NCBI RefSeq assembly: GCF_008831285.2
Contig: NC_045141.1
Location: 12,388,106-12,452,105 of the forward strand
Origin: Nymphaea colorata
Taxonomy: Eukaryota; Streptophyta; Magnoliopsida; Nymphaeales; Nymphaeaceae
DNA length: 64,000 nt
Reading direction: 5' to 3'
Within the stretch, counting starts at the first letter, position 1. Each line of letters begins with the position of its first letter. Position numbers and translations under genes: made by a program. This document shows positions 1 through 11,498 of this stretch, piece after piece. The notes below the pieces were generated by a model, which did not search any database, was not told where the DNA came from, and was given only the letters and a program-made list of their open reading frames with translations.

Positions 1-35
1 ATTCGAGAAAAACTAGAAAAAAGAAGGGGAGGGGG

Positions 36-106
<71 letters not shown>

Positions 107-108
107 CA
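36..108. repeat. (TA)n microsatellite followed by short (CA)n
   Basis: An uninterrupted run of about 28 TA units is followed by a short CA run, in purine-rich surroundings. Simple-sequence repeat with no coding content. Confidence 0.95.
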
Positions 109-162
109 AAAAGAGAAAAAAAGAGAGAAAGCAAGGACTTACCAATCCTGAGACCCGCATGT

Positions 163-564
163 CGGACTGTATCAGAGTCGAGCCAAGCTCCAGCACGGTC
201 AGTTTGCCTCGACTCATGTAATGCTCCGCTCAAGCTCGAGTCAACCTATATAAGATCAGTTCAAGCTCGACTTGATGAATTAAGTCCTAGCTGAGTTCAA
301 CTCATTTAAGTTTGTTTACCAACTCCCTATTTGCGTTGATCTCCTTCCTTAGTTTTAAGTTTGTAAATCACAAAAAAAAAAAAGGTAGCCTATATTAACA
401 AAGTGTATTCGAGTTTAATCGAGTCTAGTTCATGTAAGTAGAACTCAATTCGTTTGTAAACTTGAGTTTTCAGTTTAGCCCAAGAATGCGTTGAGCTCAA
501 GTTGAGCTTAATCCAGTGAGTTCAAGTCAACCTCGAGTTGGCTCGACCCACTGTACAACTCTAC
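163..564 (-). repeat. 400-bp interspersed repeat, copy 1
   Basis: This stretch is rich in gagctcgag/ctcgactc motifs and ends in ctgtacaactctac. It matches the segment at 28,117-28,527 in the opposite orientation, including the shared core around tttaccaactt and the ttttaagtt/aaatcac block with an A-run. The right end is clear. The left end has decayed. The terminal inverted motif of the better copy suggests a non-autonomous DNA element, but no transposase is present and the superfamily is unknown. Confidence 0.65.
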
Positions 565-1424
565 CCACATTAGAGGAGAGTATTTTTGCCCTTTATAAAA
601 GGAACTTCAATTCTCCCACACCTTTTACAAAATTTTCATAAATGCTATCATAATTTAAAGACACTCTTTCTTCCTCAATTTTTACAAATGAAATTGTAGA
701 AAGATATCTGTGACCCCTTATTGTGCAAATTTAGAAGTTTGCTTGTTTTCAAGTTTTGAAAAGAGGGTTTAAACTTTGTAAAATATGTTTTACCCGATTT
801 CAACTTTTAGAAATTAAAAAAAAAGCTTTCGTACCATTTAAAAAAAAAAAAATCAAATTTTAAGACACTTTCAAACCGAGTCTTTCGGATCCGAATCTAG
901 CTAAAGTTTTATTTAATGGTTCTGATCTTTTAGTTAAGAGGAGTTTACGACATGTAGTATCTGGAATATTAAGAAAATTAGTAATGATGATTATTTGAAT
1001 TTTTATTAATTAACAAACGGTAATCATAGACCTGCATTTGTTATGAAACTTGAATTGGATTTCAATATGAATTTCTAGGTATATTGGCAGGCTTAGCATT
1101 TTATGTGCATTCAGTTTGTTGTATGTGAATATTCTTGTTTTATGAATAGGATTGGGCTCAATAGCAAATATGTAATTGAAATTATTGAAATTGTACCTTT
1201 GTGTATTGTGGATCTATTTAAGTTTAGAATTGGATCCAAATTGTTGATGTTAATGTATGAAATCATGATGGCTATAAATGGTATTGAGCCCTAACCTGCT
1301 ATTCATTTTGTTTATATGCATTTAGTATATGCAGTTAAGTGAAACGATATGAGCAAACAAATATTATCAATATAAGAATATACATATTGCTCTCAAACAT
1401 TAATACACCATCTGGCCTGGCCTT
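565..1424. other. AT-rich spacer, nothing recognised
   Basis: Only short open frames with no recognisable motif occur here. No repeat family was identified by eye. Confidence 0.5.
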
Positions 1425-2090
1425 AAGGGGCCGTTTGATGGCTGCAAATATGGAAATGGAAAAAATTTTCAGAAATAAATTTCTGGAATTGATTAATGGG
1501 AAATAAAATTCCATATTTCCAAAACCACCTTGTGTTTGTTATGAAGGAATTATTTTTTTGGAAAAAAATTTTTTTGTTTGATGAAAAAAATTGGAATTGG
1601 TGGAAATGAAGGGAAAAGAGGAAGAAGGAAGGGGAAAGAGGTGCTGTGCGACGGACGATGCCCTCCCTCCTTTCCTTCTTCTTTCCTCCCTCCTCCTCCT
1701 TCCTTGCCTTCTTCCTCCTCCCTCCTTCCCTTCTTCTTTCCTCCCTCCTCCTCCTTCCTTGCCTTCTTCCTCCTCCCTCCTTCCCTTCCTCTCCCTTCTT
1801 CTCCTTCCCTTCTTCCCTTCTTCTTCCTCCCTCCTTCCCTTCCTCTCTTCTTCTCCTTCCCTTCTTCCCTTATTCTTCCTCCCTCCTTCCCTTCTTCTTC
1901 CTTCCCCTCCATTCTTCCTCCTCCCTCCAACGGTAAAAAAAAAATTTTTGGAAAAATTTTTCCACCCCTCTGGCTAGAAAAATTTTACCAGAAATATATT
2001 TCCAGAATCACCTCCAACGGTCCAAAATTTTTTTCCATGTTTGATGGGTTGAAATTTTTTTAAAAAATTTGAAATAAATTCCCTCTGCTA
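1425..2090. repeat. Fold-back AT-rich repeat interrupted by a pyrimidine tract
   Basis: Both flanks carry related motifs (ggccgtttgatgg on the left, ccatgtttgatggg on the right) and many aatttctgg/ccagaaat words that can pair, as in MITE-like fold-back elements. The centre, about 1,662-1,928, is an almost pure CT tract built from ccctccttcc-type units. The long Pro/Ser/Leu and Glu/Gly/Arg open frames on both strands arise from that tract and are not genes. Confidence 0.5.
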
Positions 2091-2293
2091 TTCTATCTGG
2101 ATGAGGCTAAGTAGGGCCAATATCATTTTGTTATTGTTTCTACTATACCTTTATTTGGGCACGCCTGTTTAGGTGTGACTTGTTCTCTTAAAACAAAATT
2201 TGGGGAGCAGCCATCCAACTTGCCTTTTAAAGGGCTAGTTCAATAGAGGAAGACAATGGCCAAGCTGTAAGTCTAGTACTAGTAAGTAGTATC

Positions 2294-2486
2294 CAGGGCA
2301 GAGTAAGGATTTTTTTTCAGGGGCGGGTCAAATAGTCCAACCTCTAGATCCGGGTGGGGCTAAACTGAACCCGAATCCAAACGATACATGACACAACTAA
2401 AAATTTTCAATTTTTTCAATGTATTTTTTTTTTCAATTAGCTGGTGTGGGGCTATGGCCTAGGCGGCCCCCCTCCCTCCTCCCCTA
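2294..2486. mobile_element. hAT-like MITE, copy 1
   Basis: The left end reads cagggcagag and the right end reads cctcccta-like, an imperfect inverted pair of the family consensus caggggcrgagcca. The interior is AT-rich with T-runs. The flanking 8-mers gtagtatc and ctagtacc agree at 6 of 8 positions, consistent with an aged 8-bp hAT target duplication. No coding capacity. Confidence 0.65.
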
Positions 2487-2622
2487 CTAGTACCTAAGTT
2501 GTGCATATTGTTGCTGTTTTTGTTGTACTTACGGACACTAAATAAAATAAAATAAAAACACATGTGTGTAAACCAATGCTGGTTGGGTCATCACTTGCAT
2601 GGTGTCTGTGATTATGGGTAAA

Positions 2623-2798
2623 TAAGGGTAGAGCGAGAAATTTTTCATGAGGATGGTGAATTAAAATTTTAAATTTTTGACTAGGTTGAAATATCATTTT
2701 TCAAAATTTATAAATAGAATAAGTGAAATTTTCTAAAGTTTACGTGTAAATTTTATTTTATTTTTGAGGTGGCAGGCCTTACCTTACCTCTGCCCCTG
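2623..2798. mobile_element. hAT-like MITE, copy 2
   Basis: The element runs from taagggtagag to ctctgcccctg, an imperfect terminal inverted repeat of the same family as copy 1. The 8 bp outside each end, tgggtaaa and cgggtaaa, match at 7 of 8 positions, which fixes the boundaries and supports hAT-type insertion. The AT-rich interior has no open frame of note. Confidence 0.8.
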
Positions 2799-4213
2799 CG
2801 GGTAAAGGAAACTTAATTTTGGTGTCAAACATGACAACAAATAATTAATATTGCTCGTATTTGCTTCACACAAATCCTTGATGATGCCATAGTAACTACT
2901 TGTTCTGTTGTAAAACTTATTGTCTATGCACATGTTTGTGCACATGTTTGTTATTGAATGCATGATGTAAATGTTATTTTTTAAGTTGCTATACTGCTTT
3001 GTCTTTATTACTATTGCATATCTTAGTTTCATAGATTCAGATAAGTTGAATTATTGAATGCTATTTCTACGTTAAAATAATCAATGGTAGAGGACATATT
3101 GAGAACCTTCCAAGTTCTCATCATTGTCTATCTTTTCAGTTAATCCTGAAAACCCAGGAGGGCGAGCACAAAAAGGGGGGGGGGGGGGGGGGGCAGTGGT
3201 CTCTCTTAAGGGAGGTGGAATGAACTACTCACCCTTAAATAAAAAGAAAAAAAAAAGAATAAGAGAGAGAGAGGGATGTGACTGTTACATTGACGAGATG
3301 ATCTGATGATGCTCAAGCCAATGTGAGTCCGTTTTAAGAACTTTAGCTGTTGAATTTTTACGTTATTACTTATATGGAGATGTAATTTTGCTGACAAAGT
3401 TCTAAACATTGATTTATAAATGATGGTTATTTGTCATTGTATTTTGTAATGACACCCAGTTAATTTTTAAGAAGTCTGATTTTCTGAAAATTTAATTATC
3501 TACGCTACTCACAGAAAATTTGAGAAAAAATTAGGGTTGTTACATAGATAATCTTGATTTGTTTCATGCAACACTCTCAACGACAAATTATGATGATAAT
3601 GTGGTCTCTTTATGATGACACCAATGAGTATAATTTGGGCAAATTTCAATGCATATTGAGTGATTTAAGATATAATCCAAAGTTTGAGGCAAAGTACTTT
3701 TGCATGTTAGGACACTCGATCTACCCATCTGTTGTGACCTTATTAGCAAGAACAAGCTTGATAAATTCACTCACTCCATTCACATATTCATACCTATTCT
3801 ATCAAAGGCAATAAGTATTAATCACTATTAAAAAATATTCAAATCTTCATTCAATTGTTAGTCAATACCTTTTGTCAAGCCACCTTCCATTATCCAAGGC
3901 AACCATAAATCTCAATGCAACAATTCATTTCCAAAATTAATAACATAGAAATTGAGTTAGCTTTGGGCATGCAACTAAATAGGTATAGAAGAAATAGTGC
4001 GTAATTTCTCCACTAAAAACTTATATTAAAGAGCAAACTGCATAAACCAATATTTTTTTACAATATACAATAATGGCAAAAAAACAATAGGTAAAACATA
4101 ATGACTCTATTTGCATAATCTGTGATTATTAAAATATTTTCTCTATTTCTCAGGTGGATATTGTCGGATGGAATATGGCTGACCTGCCTGCCCCTTTCAT
4201 ACTTGGACCTTCC

Positions 4214-4245
<32 letters not shown>

Positions 4246-4535
4246 GACAAAGCTTAACTCTTGGAGGGGGAGACTTCCAAATTATGCAGGAAAACTATGT
4301 TTAATCAAGCATGTAATGGGCAAGACCATCTAATAGTGGACCATGGCACCCTTCAAGATTTGTAAAGCTATTATTTTTAAGGCTGAAAAGTTATGGGAAA
4401 GTTTGTATAGGTGATAATCTAAGGATAAACTGATCATGTAGGCAAAGTTGGTGCAGGTTGAACAATATTTTTATCCTTATGAAGATCAACATGATCTTCC
4501 TGGGTTCAAAATACACATCTCTAGTTCCTTCAGAT
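2799..4535. other. AT-rich spacer with a 19-nt G-run and a T-run
   Basis: A G homopolymer lies at 3,175-3,193 and a T homopolymer near 4,220-4,245. Open frames of 60-86 codons are present but show no recognisable domain or codon pattern. Nothing else seen. Confidence 0.5.
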
Positions 4536-4774
4536 CACGTTTGATTACTCTAGATTTAAAATCCATAGATATGATGTGGACTCAACGTGGCATGCTTTTG
4601 CTGATGTTGCAAATGATCTATTAGTCAGACCTAAGATCTACAAACTTAAAATTCTTATCTTACTTCTTTGCATGGAAAAAAGGTCGGATTTAAGATTTCG
4701 AGGGAGAAGATTCTGATTTTAAATTCATGGTTCTTAAACCCTGAGGATCTCAAATCTGAGGCTATCAAACACTT
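4536..4774. mobile_element. MITE-like inverted-repeat element (gtgtttgat family)
   Basis: The left end cacgtttgattactctagat and the right end gaggctatcaaacactt form an imperfect inverted repeat. The same terminal words (tttgat, gatttgagatcc) recur at 14,404-14,658, 19,502-19,688 and 63,640-63,905. No transposase is present and no clear target duplication was resolved. Confidence 0.45.
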
Positions 4775-6653
4775 ACTAAGTGCCAAGTTTGTGAAGAGAG
4801 ACTATTTAGGGAGGCACATTCTTTTGACTTGTGAAAGACTCTTGGGCATCGAAAGGCCTCATGTGAGGCTGAGGGGAAGTTATTCACATTGTCGCTTGGA
4901 AACTTGGCATGAGGCATGCAACATTTTGGACAAAAAACAGAGCTACAATGTCATTCTCAACTGCATTAATGGAGTGGATTTTGAAATGTGTCTTAGCTTC
5001 CTTGACTACTACTCCATCCATCAAGCCATTACTACAAGCTTTGGTATTTCTAAGCAGCCTTAGATGCATCCCTTAGCTTTGCCTTGCACTCAACAGGCAC
5101 TCCAGCACTGCTAGTGTAATTTTTTAAAACTAAATTTGAGTTTGAATGGATAGTAGGATAGCATCCACTTCAAATTTGATATGCAAGTTTATTTTGAATC
5201 AATGCTGAGAAATTATGACTCTGAGATGACGTGACATATCTTTCTACATTTTGTTGTGATTTTGACATGCAAAAAACTTTTAAATGTTATTTCATACTTT
5301 CTTAGTTTCTTTGTTTAAGCTTCAATCTCGTCCTTGGATTTTTACAAAATACTAAAACTTTTGCAAGTTCACAAGCTTTCTCATTGCCAGGATTTTATGG
5401 ATGATGAAAATTGTGAATATGATGTATGCTTGCAATAAGTTTGTCGTTATGCACACTTGTGTGTCACATAGAATGCATTAAGCATGATAGTCCAGTACAT
5501 CTGTCTTATTTCAGTTGAGTGTTGATTACTTTTCTTTTGATCTAAAACCTTATTAAGTTATACTTCTTTATTTATATGTGCCCGTTGCTCGATTGGTGTC
5601 AATGTTTGCTATTATAGAATATTATTCAATTATCCATCATGATTTATCCCCTTTTAGCACTTTTGATGAAGATTGAAAAGATCTATTATGCTTGCTTTTT
5701 GTGATGATGAATTTCAAGGTCATGACATGTTGGCTTATATGAAGCAGGAACTTTGTAGTGGATTAATCAATGGGAGCAGCTGATCAGTTTTCCTTGGGCT
5801 TTGATTTGAACAACTAAAGCTCTAGTTGATAGCAGTAGTCATCTTTCCAATACATCTGAGGTTCATTACTCCAAAGCTTATAGTTATTTATAACATTGGG
5901 AAACCCAGCATCACTGTTAGATTATTCACTTATGCGAGACTGGGTTGCATCACACATAGAGCTCTATTAGTCTATGACACAAGGTTTGATCTTTGTCTTA
6001 TTTTTGTTGTGTTAGTCATATATAACATCAATACACATTTTCATTTGAAGCATAACATATTTAATTTAATTTGTTCGTGTATATACATGTGTATCTCATT
6101 TATGTTATGCATCAATTATGTCGTGTGTTTCATATTTCATGCTTCACATATATATGTATATGGCAATAGTATTGGGTTGGTTTGGGTGACACTATGTAAT
6201 GTCATGTAGGAATGTGCTTTATATACTTTTCATATTCAAAATTAATATTAGAATTGTCATTTTATGCTAAACTAATTTCCTAGTCGAGATTAGGACTGTC
6301 ATCTATATTATGAATTTTACATTAACGGACACATATAATATTATAGTGGGTTGTAGAATTAGAGAATATGTTGTTTGTCGTCTCACTTATAAGTATATTT
6401 TTTCTTATTATTTGTGCATTACATACAATTTTTTACATTAATATATTTACTTTTGTCAATAGTTGTAGTATATAATAAAGAATAATGATCGTCGAAGATG
6501 GAAGATTAAAGTTGGATACAGAAAGATAGGTAACTTATTCTTTCATTTTAATAGAAATATAGAATATATGACTTTGTAGTTGAGTTTAGGATTTGTTGTA
6601 AACATTATTTGTCTTTTTCAGAACATGACATGCATATGTGAAAGGAGTTGATA
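4775..6653. other. AT-rich spacer, no gene recognised
   Basis: Two open frames above 125 codons (within 4,668-5,063 and 5,826-6,209, plus strand) show no recognisable domain or conserved motif. I see no supported gene or repeat here. Confidence 0.45.
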
Positions 6654-6851
6654 AGATGTCCTTGTGTAAAGTGCAACAATTGTTTATATCAAGTAGCAAG
6701 GAATGCTTTTAACCACATGATATGCTTCAGTTTTGTACAAAACTATACACGTTGGCATTATCATGGTGAGTCGATGTTGCGATATCAAAGTGAACATAAT
6801 GAGGCTGCATAAAGTGATGAAGATAATATGAATGAGTTGATTAGAAATGCA
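6654..6851 (+). pseudogene. CACTA (En/Spm) transposase-associated domain fragment
   Basis: Read in the frame beginning at 6,654, the segment encodes a block starting CPCVKCNNC and continuing through NHMICFSFV and YTRWHYHGE. This is the Cys/His signature of the N-terminal transposase-associated domain (Transpos_assoc, PF13963) of plant En/Spm transposons. A TAA stop follows at about 6,811 and the rest of the frame is broken; MNELIRNA continues until a TGA. The catalytic transposase domain is absent. It lies just upstream, in the same orientation, of TRA1-like gene fragments, and a CACTA-like terminus lies about 4.6 kb downstream. The domain assignment is strong. That it belongs to one element with those neighbours is inference. 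Confidence 0.75.
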
Positions 6852-6854
6852 TGA

Positions 6855-7170
6855 GGAAAGCCCTCTTGTGAAGAGGGATTTGCTCGTGACATGATGTTAC
6901 TTGACGTAACATAACGTGACCGCTTTCCTTGCCTTCCAAAAATCCATAAAGGGGGAGCTGTGGAGTCTAGTTCCGAAGGCCTTGTTAAGTCAAGTGGAAG
7001 TTCTGAGGGCTCTCAAGTCGACGTGGAGCAGGCGTCACTTGCTTGACTGACCTCCCAGTGCCAATGAGATTAGAGCACACGCAAGAGGCGTCTTCCCTCT
7101 GACTACGATGTGCGGCTTCACATCCAATTTGACTAGCAGCCCATCGGTCGGTCAAGTCCTTGAGTACATT
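6855..7170. other. Unassigned, less AT-rich segment, possible insertion
   Basis: Base composition shifts towards GC relative to both sides. The acidic motif on the far side (DEHADDDMEDI near 7,180) could continue the upstream transposon protein, so this may be a roughly 310-bp insertion into it. No terminal repeats or target duplication were identified. Confidence 0.3.
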
Positions 7171-7383
7171 CAAAAGATATGATTGATGAACATGCAGATG
7201 ATGACATGGAAGATATACATACAAAAATTACATGGAAGATGACAGAGTAACAAATATTTTTGGCACATTTGGGCCAACCTAGATATTTCAGAAGGTGGGG
7301 TTTCTGTAGAACTATTATTTGGTTTACATATCTATACTTGTTTACTATTTTCTGAGTAGGTTTATAAATATAATCTGTTCAGA

Positions 7384-8413
7384 ATCTGGTACTACTACAA
7401 ATAATGATGGAAATGTTGCCATTGAAAATTTTGGCCCCTTGTTAGCCACTGCACCAAATGTTGATGCTTATTTTCAAGGCCTTGATCTCATCACATGGCT
7501 TTATCTCCTTAGAAGCAAATCTCACATTGATGCAATCCAAAGTGGGGGGTTTCTTTGTATCTCTGACTCTCGTGTCCTTCAATTTACTTCATTATTATAT
7601 AATGTCTATTTTGGACAAACTTTCTTAAAGGCTAGCATAATAAACAAAAAGGGAGATGTTATGACCTTTTTGGGCTCTTCCTTGTCCTACATTGCATTCC
7701 TTCTAACTTGATGGTGTACATTTTGTTTGATAGGAAGGAAGAGGCCTGTCAAGTGCTTTCTAAATTACTTGCGTCATGGCAAAATTAAAGTTAATATCTT
7801 ATTTGTTATGCTATCCATCTTCTTGGTCCGGACACGTATAGACCACATGTTTTTTAAGGAATTTTATTTTATTGAGGTTCTCTCTCTTTCTCTTCACATT
7901 CATATGTGAACTTCCTAAACTAAACTTGCTGTCCGCTCCTTTTCAGGTTGAGGTGCATTATATACTCATTTGAAGAAAAATCTTATGTTACACTTCCTAC
8001 TTCTTTTTCAATCAAAGAAATTGGAACATGATCACATGGTTGTTGTCATGCAGATACTCATCCTTCCTATGCTAGCTCATGCATTTCAAAATGGCCAATG
8101 TTGGGAAGTTCTGGACCAAAATATTATCAAGCCTGTTGTGGAGAAGATTCTTGACCCTCCTGATGAGGTGGTTCTGCTTTGCTTATTGGAAGAGATTAAT
8201 TTACTTGTAACTTGGATTTGGCATATATAAAGCTTTCTTTGTATGCAGGTCAGTGCTGAATATGATGAGCCCTAGAGGATAGAACTTCTGCAGCTTGCTA
8301 CTTTGCTTTTGAACTATCTACAGGGAGACCTTGTCCATTACCAGAAAAAAAAAGATCAAGTTTGGTTGGAACCATCTTAAGTGTGAAGACAGTGCCAGTA
8401 AACAGTGGGCATC
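7384..8413 (+). pseudogene. TRA1: TRA1/TRRAP-like gene fragment with introns retained
   Basis: Several exon-like blocks match the plant TRA1 (TRRAP homologue) scaffold subunit of the SAGA and NuA4 histone acetyltransferase complexes, in the expected order. They are DAYFQGL near 7,460, VKCFLNYLRH and FFKEFYFIEV in an exon at about 7,734-7,876, LPMLAHAFQNGQ in an exon at about 7,947-8,167, SAEYDEP from 8,249, and IKFGWNHLK then EDSASKQWA near 8,354-8,411. Consistent splice sites remain (ttttcag at 7,946, gt at 8,168, gcag at 8,248), so this is a DNA-level copy and not a retrocopy. It is broken by a TAG at 8,273-8,275, a frameshift at the A-run near 8,345, and other frame changes. Intact TRA1 exceeds 3,500 residues; this covers a small internal part without the FAT or PIKK-like domains. 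Identity rests on recalled family motifs. Confidence 0.8.
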
Positions 8414-9059
8414 CTTCAAGCTAAGCTACACTCTTCAGGACTCCTAAAGGAGTAGGAGAACAAACTCACATTAGTGGAAAATGTGAAGGGTGTCAAATAG
8501 AAAGGCATAGATCAACTCAATCCTGTCATTCTTGTTCTTGCTCTAAATTGTTCATAGGTTATTTGAGCTCATCCTTGTCTTAAAAAAAAAAAAAAGATGT
8601 AGAAACTATTGAGTGGTCTCCAAGATCACATTCTTACAGCAATGGATGCTTTTAAGTAACTTTAAACTTGTGATGTCTTGTCAACTTGGTCGCATTTTGA
8701 ACTTAGTGCAATCCGATGAATGAACCTCTTGTGGGCTATGCACAAACTTTCTCTAGGGAAATTATTCAATCACATGTACTCTGATTAAATAACAATAACT
8801 AAAATAATATCGATCACCATACATATATTTTTTTTTAATTCTACCGCTGAGACCAAATCTACATATCAAAGTGCAAGGCACCTCTGGGAGTTTGTCCTTA
8901 TGTGGTTTTAAAGCTGGTCAGGCTAACAGACTGGTGGTTCTTAGTTTGATTCACGTGGGTACTGTCTCTGCGTTGAGAAAGAAATAGGAGTGTTAGACTA
9001 GTTGATGTACATTGGGTGCAGTTCTGGCACCAATGTAGCATAAGGAAAATATTTTCTTT

Positions 9060-9110
9060 TTTCGCAGGAAAAAAGAAATGATCAAGTTTGGTTGGGACCA
9101 TCTAAAATTT
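9060..9110 (+). pseudogene. TRA1: Second short TRA1-like exon fragment
   Basis: The sequence after an acceptor-like ttcgcag encodes KKEMIKFGWDHLK, the same exon start seen at about 8,350 in the main fragment. The two copies share gatcaagtttggttgg. Sequence beyond this point does not continue the TRA1 exon, so only a few dozen bases are duplicated. Confidence 0.55.
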
Positions 9111-10966
9111 TGTGTACTTCTCCTTCTGATAATAATGTAAATGAGTATAAGAAAAAGTCAAATGATGTTTTGAGTTCTGAAAGTGAGCTTCCTATCAGGC
9201 CTGTCAGGCTTTTTCAGTGTCAGAGATGAATAGTTCATTGGTGTGCAAATTCTCATAACCAAAATGGCTTCTGGAATGTCTTTGGTGATAAACTAGCTTG
9301 GGATGCTCGGGCTATTGTAGCTGCTGATCCATAAATCAAACTTAATGAGTCTTCTTGCTTCAACCTTCATACTACTTTGTGAAGTATGAAGTAAGCAAAT
9401 GAAGATTAAGCATATTGATTTTCTTCACTGGCTGCATCGTGTCCTTCTGTGATCGACTATTTATGCCTTGTTTTGCATTCTTAGTAAACATCTTAAATTA
9501 CATGTGCTATTCCATGAACAGTTGCATCTTAATGATAGTACTTTATTATATATGGCATTCAATATTACAAATTAGATGTTTCAAATACTCTTTGGTGCCT
9601 TCTGAGAAAACCTTATTTTAGATATTGTAAATCTGGTTTAGCTTAAATGGATAGAGAGGTGGGCCATGTTATTCAAACGCATAGTCACAAAAAACGCGAA
9701 AAAACCTCGATAAACTAAATTTCCATTAAAACTTTAAAAAATACATTTTTTTTAAAATAAAAACGCATTTTTTAATGCCAAACAGTCTTTTTTTCATTTT
9801 ATATCTTTTATTTGTTGCAAATTTACTTATCTTTTGATGTTTGTGTTATTAGTTTCTCAGTTAATTTATTTCCCTTCATTTTCAGTTTTTTTTAATTTTT
9901 AAAAATTTACCATTTTTTTCTTGATTTTTTCAAGCTCGCCATATTATACCCAATAAAAACTTGGGCGTAACTCCAAAACATTATTTGTTACTATGATTCA
10001 AGGAGATGGTCACTGCATGAGTGGAAGCAGGTAGATGCTCAAACAGGTGGAACCAGCAAATCTATGTAGAGGCGATTATTATTTTTCCAAAATTTTTGAG
10101 GAGCCTGTTGAAGTCTCACTACTAAAATTTTTATTTTTTTGAAGTTCAAGGGGGGCCAGGTTGAGCCTGGGCCTGGGAGTGCACATTATATTGTCAATTG
10201 GACAATCCAGCACACTGGAAGACGCCTCTGAGTCCCCAAGAACTGCCACCAGCCTCCCCAAGGTGTGTAACATACCTGGTTGAGTGGCTTTGGGATGAAA
10301 TTATGCATTCATTTGAACAATCCTTCTGTAGGGTCAATTCAAAGAGGAGAAATGTACCGTGTTGCAGGAAAGGCAGGGATATCGTTGTCATATATGCATT
10401 GAGCTCATGAAAGCTCAAGTAGACTCTACTCTTTAAGACTTTTGTTTGAGATTGTTTGTTTATGTTTTTCCTCAGTTCTTGATTGTGGCATTGCTCAATA
10501 ACTCATATATTGCCTTCTGCTTAAGAAACAGGATGCTGATCTGAATCCACAAAAATAGCACTATGAATTCTTAGGTGCCTCCCTTAGTGTGGTAATACAG
10601 TTGGGTGATTTTATGTTTCACCAAGTAGCTTGTCCAAGTCATCTGTTACCAGAGAGTTCAAGTTCATTACAATTAGTGAATCATGTCTTCACTGGTAGAA
10701 CATGCCTTCAGAAGATAGAAAGAGAGAACCGAGTTTCCAAGACCTAAGGAACATTAAGATGCTTTTGTGTAAACTTAACTTTTCTCTTTGGTATTTTAAC
10801 TTTCTATGCGGCTGTTCGTGTATTGGACGGTAAGCACTCTCAATTTCTGCATTATTTTTTAAAATTTCTCTCAAAGGTGTTTTTTTTTTTTTTGGGTGGC
10901 CTTTCTATGTCTCATAGACCCAGACAGAGAGGGAAACAATATGTATATAGGCGTGCTGTAGCTTCC

Positions 10967-11013
<47 letters not shown>

Positions 11014-11149
11014 GTATGAATGAGGTGTGAGGAAGGGAAATAGAGAACTATGAACGCATTTGTGTTTACATACAGTGTGATCTGTATTTGTATGGAATTT
11101 TAGTTTCCACCAATTAATATTGTGATGTTTATTTAAAAAAAAAAGAATT
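9111..11149. other. Mostly unassigned sequence between TRA1 fragments and a CACTA-like end
   Basis: From 9,115 to about 9,330 one plus-strand frame (ELPIRPVRLFQ, WNVFGDKLAWDARAI, with a stop between them) looks protein-like but I do not recognise it. It may be another captured gene piece. The rest is AT-rich, with a TA/TATG microsatellite at about 10,972-11,018. Confidence 0.35.
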
Positions 11150-11498
11150 AGTGATGAAATATTTCGTTACTAAAAGCTCAACAGTTTGCAACAAAAATAT
11201 CTCGTTACCAAAATTTCAACAATTTGCAAGGTAAAAGTATTGTTACCAAAAACGAGACTCACCCCAAACCAAGAGGCACGCAAACTGAGATTTGCGACGG
11301 GAAAATTCATCGTAGTTGACAATTTGCAACGAAATGTTTTTGTCACTGATAATCATTTTTTCCGTAGCAAACACTATTTTTGTTACTAATGGGTTCAGCG
11401 TCGTGAATTTTAGTAACAAAAGCTTGTAATGGAAATTTCCGTTGAAAATTTTTAGCAACGAATTTGCTGTGTTACTAAATATCTTCCATGTTATAGTG
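11150..11498 (+). mobile_element. CACTA-like transposon right terminus with subterminal repeats
   Basis: The segment is packed with short repeated words on both strands (tttgcaacgaaa, cgttacca, gttactaa, tagcaacgaa), as in CACTA subterminal regions. It ends at ccatgttatagtg, which on the other strand reads CACTATAACATGG, the hallmark terminus. The mirror-image left end was not found near the upstream transposase fragment, so the full element extent and 3-bp target duplication are unresolved. Confidence 0.6.

Noticed and set aside
1550-2063. Overlapping open frames of 96-161 codons rich in Pro/Ser/Leu or Glu/Gly/Arg/Lys on both strands
   Set aside because: They all fall on the CT/GA low-complexity tract, where stops are rare by composition. 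No domain or conserved start is seen.
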